Shown piece by piece: positions 41,546 through 49,753 of a stretch of DNA of 64,000 nt. Origin of the DNA: Pseudomonadota bacterium (lineage in GTDB: Bacteria; Pseudomonadota; Gammaproteobacteria; Steroidobacterales; Steroidobacteraceae); the NCBI GenBank assembly GCA_023433705.1, contig JAEYUC010000027.1, forward strand, positions 16,536 to 80,535. The letters are read 5' to 3'. The notes beneath the pieces were generated by a model. It was given only the letters and a program-made list of their open reading frames with translations, was not told where the DNA came from and searched no databases. Position 1 is the first letter of the stretch; each line of letters starts with the position of its first letter. The translations under genes were made by a program, and so were the position numbers.

Positions 41546-42451
41546 ATGAGCTTTCACATGAAGAACGCCAGCGCGCGCCGGATCATCCAGGCCGCATCCG
41601 CCATCCTGTTCGCCGTGCTGGGTTCCAGCGCGCACGCCTGGGACGGGCTCAACATGCCGCAGGGCGTGACGATCCTGAGCCGCAAGATCTACGACCTGCA
41701 CATGCTCATCCTCTGGATCTGCGTGATCATCGCGATCGTCGTGTTCGGCGTGATGATCTATTCGATGGTGAAGTTCCGCCGCTCGAAGGGAGCACAGCCC
41801 GATACGACGCTGCTGCACAGCACGAAGGTCGAGATCATCTGGACCGTCATCCCGATCGCGATCCTGGTCGGCATGGCCGTGCCGATCGCGAAGACGCTCA
41901 TCGAGATCGAGGACATGGGCGAGGTCGACCTCAACATCAAGGTCACCGGCTACCAGTGGAAGTGGCAGTACGAATACCTCGGCGAGGACGTCAGCCTGTT
42001 CTCGACACTCAAGCGCGACAGCGACGCCGTCCGCCAGCTCGGCTCGGGCCTCGATCCGAATCAGATTCCCAACTACCTGCTCGACGTCGACAACCCGCTG
42101 GTCATCCCGGCCGGCCAGAAGGTCCGCTTCCTGCTCACCGCGCAGGACGTGATCCATGCCTGGTGGGTGCCCGAGTTCGGCATGAAGAAAGACGCCATCC
42201 CGGGCTTCGTGAACGAGATCTGGGTGCAGGTCGACGCCGACAAGACCGGCGTCTACCGCGGCCAGTGCGCCGAGCTCTGCGGTCGCGACCACGGCTTCAT
42301 GCCGATCGTGGTCGAGGTGAAGTCACCGGCCGAATTCGAAGAGTGGCTGCGTGCGAAGAAGGCCGAGGCGAAGGTCGCCGGCCACTCCCCGACCGCCCCC
42401 GTCCAGTCCGCGACCGTCGCCGTGGCTCCCACGACGACCGTCCAGCAGTAA
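41546..42451 (+). CDS. ctaC: Cytochrome c oxidase subunit II
   Basis: CuA-carrying subunit that takes electrons from cytochrome c. The 301-aa protein has a signal peptide (to about 31), two transmembrane helices (about 50-75 and 92-115), the aromatic TGYQWKWQYEYL electron-entry loop and the CuA ligands: His in VIHAWWVPEFG and CAELCGRDHGFM. The start at 41546 follows TTGAGG. The C-terminus is a Thr/Val/Ala tail without a fused cytochrome c domain. Confidence 0.96.
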   Translation: MSFHMKNASARRIIQAASAILFAVLGSSAHAWDGLNMPQGVTILSRKIYDLHMLILWICVIIAIVVFGVMIYSMVKFRRSKGAQPDTTLLHSTKVEIIWTVIPIAILVGMAVPIAKTLIEIEDMGEVDLNIKVTGYQWKWQYEYLGEDVSLFSTLKRDSDAVRQLGSGLDPNQIPNYLLDVDNPLVIPAGQKVRFLLTAQDVIHAWWVPEFGMKKDAIPGFVNEIWVQVDADKTGVYRGQCAELCGRDHGFMPIVVEVKSPAEFEEWLRAKKAEAKVAGHSPTAPVQSATVAVAPTTTVQQ

Positions 42452-42472
42452 GTTTCAGACGAGAAGTTAGAC

Positions 42473-44092
42473 ATGGCACACGAACACACCGCTGATTCCC
42501 ACGCCCACGGTCACGACCATCACGACCACGGCCCCGCCCACGGCTGGCGCCGCTGGGTCTTCGCGACGAACCACAAGGACATCGGCACGATGTACCTGAT
42601 CTTCGCGTGCGTGATGTTCTTCATCGGCGGCCTGATGGCGATGGTCATCCGCGCCGAGCTCTTCAAGCCGGGCCTGCAGCTCGTCGATCCGCAGTTCTTC
42701 AACTCGATGACGACCATGCACGCGCTCGTCATGATCTTCGGCGCGGTCATGCCGGCCTGGACGGGTCTCGCGAACTGGATGATCCCGATGCAGGTGGGCG
42801 CGCCCGACATGGCGCTGCCGCGTCTGAACAACTTCTCGTTCTGGATCCTGCCGTTCGCGTTCACCCTGCTGCTCGCGACGCTCTTCGTCCCGGGCGGCGC
42901 GCCGGCCGGCGGCTGGACGCTGTATCCGCCGCTGTCGCTGCAGACCGGCGACGCGTTCCCGATGGCCATTTTCGCCATCCACCTGATGGGCGCGAGCTCG
43001 ATCCTCGGCTCCATCAACGTGGTCGTCACGGTCATGAACATGCGCGCGCCAGGCGTCGGCCTGCTCAACATGCCGCTGTTCTGCTGGAGCTGGCTGATCA
43101 CGGCCTATCTGCTGATCGCGACGATGCCGGTGCTCGCGGGCGCCGTGACGATGCTGCTCACCGACCACTTCTTCGCGACGACGTTCTTCTCGGCGTCGGG
43201 CGGCGGCGACCCGGTGATGTTCCAGCACATCTTCTGGTTCTTCGGGCACCCCGAGGTGTACATCCTGATCCTGCCGGCCTTCGGCATCGTCTCGGAGATC
43301 ATCCCGGCGTTCTCGCGCAAGCCGCTGTTCGGCTACGACGCGATGGTCTACGCGACCGCGGCTATTGCCTTTCTTTCCTTCATCGTCTGGGCGCACCACA
43401 TGTTCACGGTGGGCATGCCGCTCGCCGGACAGCTGTTCTTCACGCTCTCGACGATGATGATTTCCATCCCGACAGGCGTGAAGGTGTTCAACTGGACCGC
43501 GACGATGTGGAAGGGCTCGCTCACGTTCGAGACCCCGATGCTGTTCGCGCTCGCGTTCCTGTTCCTGTTCACGATCGGCGGCTTCTCGGGCCTCATGCTC
43601 GCGGTGGTGCCGGCGGACTTCCAGTATCACGACACGTACTTCGTGGTGGCGCACTTCCACTACGTGCTCGTGCCCGGCGCGGTGTTCGCGATCATGGCCG
43701 GCGTGTACTACTGGCTGCCGAAGTGGACCGGCAACATGTACGACGAGAAGCTCGGCAAGGTTCACTTCTGGCTGTCGGCGATCTTCGTGAACGTGCTGTT
43801 CTTCCCGCAGCACTTCCTGGGTCTCGCGGGCATGCCGCGCCGCATCCCTGACTACTCCACGCAGTTCGCCGACTGGAACATGGTGTCCTCGATCGGCGCG
43901 TTCGGCTTCGGTCTCTCGCAGCTGCTCTTCCCGTACATCATCTGGAAGTGCGTGAAGTCGGGCTCGAAGGCGGAAGGCCGTTCCTGGGATGGCGCGAAGG
44001 GCCTCGAGTGGGAGCTCAGCTCGCCCCCGCCGTACCACAGCTGGACCACCCCGCCGAGCCGCGAAGTCGTCGCGCGCGGCGTGCAGCACTGA
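42473..44092 (+). CDS. ctaD: Cytochrome c oxidase subunit I
   Basis: Catalytic heme-copper subunit of an A-type oxidase, 539 aa with 12 helices. FFGHPEVYI (about 257) gives the D-channel Glu and the cross-linked His-Tyr. WAHHMF supplies CuB histidines, and VAHFHYV (about 393) the heme ligands. The N-terminus has a His/Asp-rich stretch (HGHDHHDHG, residues 12-20) before the usual WVFATNHKDIGTMY. It lies between ctaC and the small cox gene. Confidence 0.97.
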   Translation: MAHEHTADSHAHGHDHHDHGPAHGWRRWVFATNHKDIGTMYLIFACVMFFIGGLMAMVIRAELFKPGLQLVDPQFFNSMTTMHALVMIFGAVMPAWTGLANWMIPMQVGAPDMALPRLNNFSFWILPFAFTLLLATLFVPGGAPAGGWTLYPPLSLQTGDAFPMAIFAIHLMGASSILGSINVVVTVMNMRAPGVGLLNMPLFCWSWLITAYLLIATMPVLAGAVTMLLTDHFFATTFFSASGGGDPVMFQHIFWFFGHPEVYILILPAFGIVSEIIPAFSRKPLFGYDAMVYATAAIAFLSFIVWAHHMFTVGMPLAGQLFFTLSTMMISIPTGVKVFNWTATMWKGSLTFETPMLFALAFLFLFTIGGFSGLMLAVVPADFQYHDTYFVVAHFHYVLVPGAVFAIMAGVYYWLPKWTGNMYDEKLGKVHFWLSAIFVNVLFFPQHFLGLAGMPRRIPDYSTQFADWNMVSSIGAFGFGLSQLLFPYIIWKCVKSGSKAEGRSWDGAKGLEWELSSPPPYHSWTTPPSREVVARGVQH

Positions 44093-44097
44093 GAGTC

Positions 44098-44241
44098 ATG
44101 ATGAATGCACGGTCACAAATGAGCCCACAGGAAGTGAGCGAGCGACGCGCGAAGGCGCGCCGCTCGGCCATCGTGCTCGGCCTCGTCGCGCTGTCGTTCT
44201 ACATCGCGTTCATCGTGATGTCGGTGTCCCGCGCGGGCTGA
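44098..44241 (+). CDS. Small membrane protein of the cox cluster
   Basis: A 47-aa protein: a charged N-terminus (SERRAKARR, about 14-22) then one transmembrane helix (about 24-42). A gene of this size and shape commonly sits between ctaD and ctaG and is described as a cytochrome oxidase small assembly protein. It starts 5 nt after ctaD (ATGATG, either Met possible) and ends 4 nt before ctaG. Function inferred from position. Confidence 0.7.
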   Translation: MMNARSQMSPQEVSERRAKARRSAIVLGLVALSFYIAFIVMSVSRAG

Positions 44242-44245
44242 CGGA

Positions 44246-44800
44246 ATGAGCGAGCCGGCCGACACCAGGAACGCGAACAAGCGCCTCACGCTGAAGCTGC
44301 TCGGCTTCGCGGCGGGCAGCTTCGCGTTCGGCTTCGCGCTGGTTCCGCTCTACGATGTGTTGTGCGAGATCACCGGCTTCGGCAACCAGCGCGCGCTCGT
44401 CGAGCAGCGCGAGGTGGTCGAGGCGCCCGACGAGACGCGCCTGATCACGGTGGACTTCGTCACCGACCTGCCGTCGGTAGGCAACTGGGAGTTCCGCCCG
44501 ATCGTTGCGTCGATGAAAGTGAATCCCGGCCGGCTCTACGCGACGGAATTCATCGCGAAGAATCTCACTGGTCACGACACCACCGCCCAGGCGATCCCGA
44601 ACATCGCGCCGGGCCGGGCCGCGGGCTACTTCCGCAAGACCGAATGCTTCTGTTTCACGCCGCAGCACTTCGCGGCGAACGAAGAGCGGCCGATGGCCGT
44701 GCGCTTCGTGATCGATCCCGCGCTGCCGCGTTCGGTCGATCGGATCACCCTTTCGTATACTTTCTATGACGAGTTCACGCGAGTGGGCTCGTTGAACTAG
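44246..44800 (+). CDS. ctaG: Cytochrome c oxidase assembly protein CtaG/Cox11
   Basis: Membrane-anchored copper chaperone loading CuB of subunit I. The 184-aa protein has one N-terminal helix (about 18-36), the conserved VPLYDVLCEITGFG segment (about 33-46) and the copper motif CFCF (about 134-137) before FTPQ. It lies between the small cox protein and subunit III. Confidence 0.95.
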   Translation: MSEPADTRNANKRLTLKLLGFAAGSFAFGFALVPLYDVLCEITGFGNQRALVEQREVVEAPDETRLITVDFVTDLPSVGNWEFRPIVASMKVNPGRLYATEFIAKNLTGHDTTAQAIPNIAPGRAAGYFRKTECFCFTPQHFAANEERPMAVRFVIDPALPRSVDRITLSYTFYDEFTRVGSLN

Positions 44801-44816
44801 CACCCAGGATCAACTC

Positions 44817-45695
44817 ATGAGCGCAGAACACGCCGGTAACTATTACGTCCCTCACGAAAGCAAGTGGCCGATCATCGGCTCGTTCTCGTTTTTCGCGCTC
44901 CTGCTCGGCGCCATCTCGTTGCTCAATCACTGGACGGGCGCCTGGGTGATGCTGCCGGGCTTCGCCCTCGTCGTGTACATGTTCGTCGGCTGGTTCGGCG
45001 ACGTGATCGACGAGAACCAGCGCGGCGTCTACGGCCTCGACGTCGACCGCTCGTTCCGCATGGGAATGATGTGGTTCATCTTCTCCGAAGTGATGTTCTT
45101 CGCCGCGTTCTTCGGCGCACTGTTCTATGCACGCACGCTGTCGGTGCCGTGGCTCGGCGGCGAAGGCACGAAGGTCATGGCCAACGAGCTGCTGCACCCC
45201 GGCTTCGAAAATGCCTGGCCGACCAGCGGCCCGGAGCGACTCGGACCCCGCGATGACGGCACGTTCGACATCATCCCGGCGTTCGGACTGCCCGCCATCA
45301 ACACCATCATCCTGCTGCTGTCGGGCGTGACGGTGACGATCGCCCACCATGCGCTGCGCGCGAACAAGCGCGGCGTGCTCAACATCTTCCTGGCGCTGAC
45401 GTTCCTGCTGGGCTTCCTGTTCGTGTACCTCCAGGCGCACGAATACGGCGAGGCGTACAACGATCTCGGCCTGCAGCTCGGCACCGGCATCTATGGTTCC
45501 ACGTTCTTCATGCTTACCGGGTTCCACGGTTTCCACGTGACTCTCGGCGCGATCATGTTGTTCTGCATCTGGCTGCGAACGATGAAGGGACACTTCACGC
45601 CGGAGCGGCACTTCGCGTTCGAAGCGGTGGCCTGGTACTGGCACTTCGTCGACGTGGTCTGGTTGGGATTGTTCGTGTTCGTCTACTGGATCTGA
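44817..45695 (+). CDS. ctaE: Cytochrome c oxidase subunit III
   Basis: Core membrane subunit without metal centres, 292 aa with seven helices. SEVMFFAAFFGALFY (about 83-97), LTGFHGFHVTLG (about 229-240) and FEAVAWYWHFVDVVW (about 263-277) are diagnostic. It is last in the first cox block and is followed by a terminator. Confidence 0.96.
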   Translation: MSAEHAGNYYVPHESKWPIIGSFSFFALLLGAISLLNHWTGAWVMLPGFALVVYMFVGWFGDVIDENQRGVYGLDVDRSFRMGMMWFIFSEVMFFAAFFGALFYARTLSVPWLGGEGTKVMANELLHPGFENAWPTSGPERLGPRDDGTFDIIPAFGLPAINTIILLLSGVTVTIAHHALRANKRGVLNIFLALTFLLGFLFVYLQAHEYGEAYNDLGLQLGTGIYGSTFFMLTGFHGFHVTLGAIMLFCIWLRTMKGHFTPERHFAFEAVAWYWHFVDVVWLGLFVFVYWI

Positions 45696-45706
45696 GAAGG
45701 TAGCTT

Positions 45707-45731
45707 GGGGACGGACTTCGAGTCCGTCCCC
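45707..45731. repeat. Short palindrome related to the repeat family
   Basis: GGGGACGGACT-TCG-AGTCCGTCCCC, a perfect 11-bp stem. It shares the GGGGAC...GTCCCC ends with the longer repeats but lacks their AT-rich centre, and it is preceded by GTAG as in REP elements. It may also help protect the 3' end of the cox mRNA. Confidence 0.6.
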
Positions 45732-45742
45732 TGTTCGATTCG

Positions 45743-45770
45743 CGGGGCGCTTCGGCGCCCCGTTTCGTTT
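45743..45770 (+). terminator. Intrinsic terminator of the ctaC-E operon
   Basis: CGGGGCGC-TTCG-GCGCCCCG, an 8-bp stem with a UUCG tetraloop, followed by TTTCGTTT. It lies 47 nt after the subunit III stop. Confidence 0.85.
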
Positions 45771-45841
45771 GGGGCACGGAATGTTCCGTGGTAGTTTGCC
45801 CGCGAACTACTACGAGGCTGGCCAAGCAGGCCCGTGCGCAC

Positions 45842-46879
45842 ATGAAGAAGGTGTTCGTTCTCGTCTTCTGCCTGGCGATCCTTGCGGCCAGCTTCCGGAT
45901 CGTCCGGGAGTCGCTGTTTGGCACTCCTCGTGAGGCACCGATCCTCCCGGTAGCCCAATCGGCCTCTCGCGAGTCCCCTGACCCACGATTCGATTCGGAT
46001 GGAGCGTCCTCCGAGAGGCCTCGTGAGCTGCAGATCCCGACGAATGACATGGGGCCGGAGCCAAAGCGTTACCCATGGCAGGAGAAGGCCGCGAGTGCGC
46101 AAAACTTCGCGAATGTAGTGAAAGAGGCACTTCCAGCCGCGAGCGCCGGTGACGCCGACGCCCAGTTCGCGATGTACGGACTCTTGCGGTACTGCGCCGA
46201 CGGGATGCGAAAGCGGAGCGCGGAGGAACTCCGGCAGATACCGGAGCAACTTCTCAGGCAAATGCATAACCACTGCGATGAACTGGCGGCCGAATACTCC
46301 GACCTCGGTGGCGAGGCTGATGCCTGGCTACGAAAGGCGCGTGAAGCTGCATTTCCTCATGCGCTGGCGTTCAACGCACTCGAAGACATTCGGGCGATGA
46401 CCCGGGTTAGGCCGAAAAGTGCGGAGCGCGAGCGGCGCATCGCGGCCGCGCGATTCGATCTTCTGCTCGCGCTGAACTCGAACGATCCGGTGGTGACATC
46501 GTTGGTGTCTGGGCTTCTTCCGGCCTTTTTCCCGACGGATCCACGCACGGAACAGGCATTCTGGGTTTGGCAGCTCGCGGCCTGCGAGCAGGGACTGGAC
46601 TGCCGGCCCGGTACGCAATTCGTCCGCGACGATTGCATCCTGCGGAATCGCTGCATGTCGGGAGAATCGGCGCAGGAGTACATCAGGCGGGTGTCGGGTG
46701 ATTTCCCTTCGCTGACGGCTCGTGCCCGCAAACTTGCCCGCGCGCTCCGCAACAGTGATCTCGACGAGAAGATGTTTGATGAGACCGTCACGAGTCTGCC
46801 GGCCTCGTATTCACATCCCGGTCCGCCCCCGGCCAACAACGCCCGTACATCGAGCATGCCGGCACGAATCGTCCACTAG
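45842..46879 (+). CDS. Secreted or anchored protein of unknown function
   Basis: A 345-aa protein with an N-terminal signal/anchor (about 3-20) and a disordered Pro/Ser/Arg stretch to about residue 75. A helical region follows with a Sel1-like fragment AGDADAQFAMYGLLRYC (about 101-117) and C-terminal cysteine pairs (CEQGLDC, CILRNRC). No enzyme motif is recognised. It stands alone after the cox terminator, and its codon use looks less GC-biased than the flanking genes, which could mean later acquisition. The ATG at 45842 was chosen because it begins the signal (MKKVFVLVF). Confidence 0.65.
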   Translation: MKKVFVLVFCLAILAASFRIVRESLFGTPREAPILPVAQSASRESPDPRFDSDGASSERPRELQIPTNDMGPEPKRYPWQEKAASAQNFANVVKEALPAASAGDADAQFAMYGLLRYCADGMRKRSAEELRQIPEQLLRQMHNHCDELAAEYSDLGGEADAWLRKAREAAFPHALAFNALEDIRAMTRVRPKSAERERRIAAARFDLLLALNSNDPVVTSLVSGLLPAFFPTDPRTEQAFWVWQLAACEQGLDCRPGTQFVRDDCILRNRCMSGESAQEYIRRVSGDFPSLTARARKLARALRNSDLDEKMFDETVTSLPASYSHPGPPPANNARTSSMPARIVH

Positions 46880-46885
46880 GTCGAA

Positions 46886-46891
46886 TATCAT
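46886..46891 (+). promoter_or_regulatory. -10-like hexamer abutting panE-like gene
   Basis: TATCAT ends 6 nt before the GTG at 46898, suggesting a leaderless transcript. No clear -35. Confidence 0.3.
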
Positions 46892-46897
46892 CGACGC

Positions 46898-47773
46898 GTG
46901 GCTTCGATACTTCTCATAGGTCCCGGCGCGATCGGCGCCACGCTCGCCGCCTGGCTCGCCCAGGATGACCGCCACGATGTCGCCGTCGCCGCGCGTACGC
47001 CATTCGATTCGCTCGAAGTTCAGACGCCGCAGGGCGTGATCCACGCGAAGCCGCGCGTGTACACCGAGGTTGCGCAGGTGCGGCCCGTGGAATGGGTCCT
47101 GGTCACCACGAAGGCGTACGACAGCGACGCGGCCGCGCAGTGGTTTGCGGGTGCCGTGGGCCCCGGCACGCGAGTCGCGATCATCCAGAACGGCGTCGAG
47201 CACATCGCGCGCTTCGAGAAGCACCTCGACAAGTCGCGGCTCGTTCCCGTCATGATCGATCTGCCTGCGGACCGCGTCGCGCCGGGTCGTTCCATCCAGC
47301 GCGGCGCCGCGCGCCTCGTCGTACCCTCCGGCAGGAATGGCGCGGATTTCCTCGCGCTCTTCGCGCACACCAACTTCGACGCGAAAGAAACCGACGATTT
47401 CACGAGCGCGATCTGGCGGAAGTTGTGTCTCAACAGCGCGGGCGCGGTTTCCGCCGTGTTGCTGAGGGGCGCCGGAATCTCGCGTCATGAGGGCGTGGCG
47501 GAGCTCATGAGGAACATCGTTCGCGAGTGCATCGCGGTGGGACGGGCGGAAGGCGCCACGTTGGCAGACACGATTCCCGACGAGATCGTCGCGGGCGCAC
47601 GGCGTGCGCCGCCGGATACCGAGAATTCGATGGTCGCGGATCGGCGTGCCGGCCGGCCGATGGAAATCGACACTCGCAATGGTGTGATCGTGAGATTGGG
47701 AAACAGACATGGGATCGCGGCGCCGATGAATGCGCTGATGGTGAGCCTGCTCGAAGCTGCCCAGCTGAAGTGA
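46898..47773 (+). CDS. panE: 2-dehydropantoate 2-reductase family protein
   Basis: NADPH-dependent ketopantoate reductase (ApbA/PanE), the second step towards pantothenate. The 291-aa protein has GPGAIGATLAAWL (about 8-20), VTTKAYDSD (about 68-76), a catalytic Lys in AIWRKLCLNS (about 170-179) and the C-terminal NSMVADRRAGRPMEIDTRNG (about 247-266). Several paralogues often exist, so the gene symbol is provisional. GTG start. Confidence 0.82.
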   Translation: MASILLIGPGAIGATLAAWLAQDDRHDVAVAARTPFDSLEVQTPQGVIHAKPRVYTEVAQVRPVEWVLVTTKAYDSDAAAQWFAGAVGPGTRVAIIQNGVEHIARFEKHLDKSRLVPVMIDLPADRVAPGRSIQRGAARLVVPSGRNGADFLALFAHTNFDAKETDDFTSAIWRKLCLNSAGAVSAVLLRGAGISRHEGVAELMRNIVRECIAVGRAEGATLADTIPDEIVAGARRAPPDTENSMVADRRAGRPMEIDTRNGVIVRLGNRHGIAAPMNALMVSLLEAAQLK

Positions 47774-47826
47774 TTGTGCGAATTGCGCAGTTGTCTCCAC
47801 GAACGAAGTCAGGTAGGTTGCCCCGC

Positions 47827-47907
47827 ATGTATCGCAACGAACAGCCGGGCCAGCCCCTTTGCCGCACCGCGGCGCTGCTTCGTTCGCTCCTGCTTCTTGC
47901 GGCCTAG
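47827..47907 (+). CDS. leuL: Leucine-rich leader peptide upstream of leuA
   Basis: A 26-codon ORF: ATG TAT CGC..., ending LLRSLLLLAA then TAG. Seven of 26 codons are Leu, with four in a row near the end, as expected of an attenuation leader. A perfect hairpin TTGCGGC-CTA-GCCGCAA overlaps its last codons and stop. It lies 108 nt before leuA. Further hairpins (CCGCG-N6-CGCGG near 47967-47982) follow, but no clear U-run is seen. Assignment rests on composition and position. Confidence 0.7.
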   Translation: MYRNEQPGQPLCRTAALLRSLLLLAA

Positions 47908-48015
47908 CCGCAACCACACTCGCGCCACCCGTCAGCGCCTACAAGACGGGAAATCGAGACCAGACCGCGAGTTACCGCGGCAGAGTCACGTCCCACGAAT
48001 CGAAGTGAAGCAGTC

Positions 48016-49686
48016 ATGTTGAAAGACCCATCGAAGAAATATCGGCCGTTCACGCCCGTCGACCTGCCGAACCGGCAGTGGCCCAGCCGCTCGCTAACTA
48101 CTGTGCCCATCTGGTGCAGCACGGATCTGCGCGACGGCAACCAGGCGTTGTTCGAGCCCATGAGCCGCGAGACCAAGAAGCGGCTGTTCAAGACCATCTG
48201 CAAAGTGGGCATCAAGGAGATCGAGATCGGCTTTCCGTCCGCGTCGGAGACCGACTTCCTGACTGCGCGCGATCTCATCGAGCAGAACCTGATTCCCGAC
48301 GACGTCACGATCATGGTGCTCACGCAGGCGCGCGAGGAACTGATCCGTCGCACGGTGGAGTCGGTGAAGGGCGCGCGTCGCGCGATCATCCACGTCTATA
48401 ACGCGACGGCGCCGGTGTGGCGGCGAGTGGTGTTCGGCCTGACCGTGCAGGACGTGATGAAGCTGGTCGAGAAGCAGGTGTTGCTGGTCAAGGAGCTGAC
48501 CGATGCGCTGCCTGAAACCGAGTGGGGTCTGGAATATTCGCCCGAAGCCTTCTGCATGACCGAGCTGCCGGTGGCGCTCGAGGCCTGCAACACGGCCATT
48601 CGCGCCTGGAATGCGGGCCCCGGACGACCGATCATCATCAACCTGCCCACGACGGTCGAGAACGCGACGCCGAACGTCTACGCCGACCAGATCGAATGGA
48701 TGTCGACGCGTCTCGAGCGTCGCGAACACGTGATCCTCTCGCTGCACACGCACAACGACCGCGGCACCGGCGTCGCGTCCGCGGAGCTCGGCATGCTGGC
48801 CGGCGGCCAGCGCGTCGAAGGATGTCTCTTCGGCAATGGCGAGCGCTCGGGCAACCTCGACCTCGTGAACGTGGCGCTCAATTTCTACTCGCAGGGCATC
48901 GACCCCGGGCTCGATTTCTCGGACATCAACGCCATCGCGCGCGAAGTGGAACAGGCGACGCGCCTGCCTATCCACCCGCGTCATCCATACGTGGGCGACC
49001 TGGTGTTCACGTCGTTCTCGGGTTCGCACCAGGATGCGATCAAGAAGGGTTTCGCGGCGCAGAAGCCAGGCGATTTCTGGGAAGTGCCGTACATCCCCGT
49101 CGACCCCGCGGACCTCGGCCGCACCTACGACAGCATCGTGCGAGTGAACAGCCAGTCCGGCAAGGGCGGCATCGCCTATCTACTGGAGCGCGACTACGGC
49201 GTGGTGATGCCGCGGCGCATGCAGGTGGAGTTCAGCGCGCTCGTGCAGAAACACATGGACTCCGCCGAGGGCGAGATGTCCTCGCAGCAGCTCTGGTCGC
49301 TGTTCGAGGAGACCTATCTCGCGACCGACTACGACGTGACGTATCACGCGCATCACCTGTTCGAGGACGGTGACAAGCAGGGTATCGAGCTCGAGGTCAC
49401 CGTCGCGGGCAACCGGCGCAAGCTGCGCGGTGTGGGCTCGGGGCCGATCGCCGCGACCGTCGCCGCGCTCGCGCTGCCGATCCGCATCGACAACTACGAG
49501 GAACGCGCACTGCGCGCGGGCGCCGACGCATCGGCGCTCGCAATCGTGGAGGCCGCGCGCGAAGGCGTGAACGGCGTGCGTTATGGAGTGGGCCGCCACG
49601 CGAACATCGCGACGGCCTCGGTGCTCGCGGTGCTCTCCGCGGCGCGGCGCCTCGGCGTGAGCGCGCAGGAGCTCAAGACCGCGTAG
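48016..49686 (+). CDS. leuA: 2-isopropylmalate synthase
   Basis: Condenses 2-ketoisovalerate with acetyl-CoA, the first committed step to leucine. The 556-aa product is the long (LeuA2-type) form. RDGNQALFEPM (about 39-49), the metal histidines in LSLHTHNDRGTG (about 245-256) and a complete C-terminal leucine-feedback domain (about 430-556) are seen. The start is ATG, with only weak Shine-Dalgarno pairing (GAAGTGAAG). A leucine-rich leader peptide upstream suggests attenuation on top of feedback inhibition. A palindromic repeat follows 11 nt after the stop. Confidence 0.96.
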   Translation: MLKDPSKKYRPFTPVDLPNRQWPSRSLTTVPIWCSTDLRDGNQALFEPMSRETKKRLFKTICKVGIKEIEIGFPSASETDFLTARDLIEQNLIPDDVTIMVLTQAREELIRRTVESVKGARRAIIHVYNATAPVWRRVVFGLTVQDVMKLVEKQVLLVKELTDALPETEWGLEYSPEAFCMTELPVALEACNTAIRAWNAGPGRPIIINLPTTVENATPNVYADQIEWMSTRLERREHVILSLHTHNDRGTGVASAELGMLAGGQRVEGCLFGNGERSGNLDLVNVALNFYSQGIDPGLDFSDINAIAREVEQATRLPIHPRHPYVGDLVFTSFSGSHQDAIKKGFAAQKPGDFWEVPYIPVDPADLGRTYDSIVRVNSQSGKGGIAYLLERDYGVVMPRRMQVEFSALVQKHMDSAEGEMSSQQLWSLFEETYLATDYDVTYHAHHLFEDGDKQGIELEVTVAGNRRKLRGVGSGPIAATVAALALPIRIDNYEERALRAGADASALAIVEAAREGVNGVRYGVGRHANIATASVLAVLSAARRLGVSAQELKTA

Positions 49687-49697
49687 CCGTCAAGATC

Positions 49698-49753
49698 GGG
49701 GACAGATCTATTTATCGACGATCTTTTTATCGTCGATAAATAGATCTGTCCCC
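49698..49753. repeat. Palindromic repeat, copy 2 (perfect)
   Basis: Perfect 25-bp inverted repeat starting GGGGACAGATCTATTTATCG with a 6-nt CTTTTT loop, 56 nt in all, followed by TTTTT on the plus strand. On the minus strand it encodes the last 14 residues and the stop codon of the lgt-like gene. It may also end leuA transcription. Confidence 0.92.

Noticed and set aside
42467..44089. 540-codon open frame antisense to ctaD
   Set aside because: Highly charged low-complexity product without motifs; mirrors the codon bias of ctaD.
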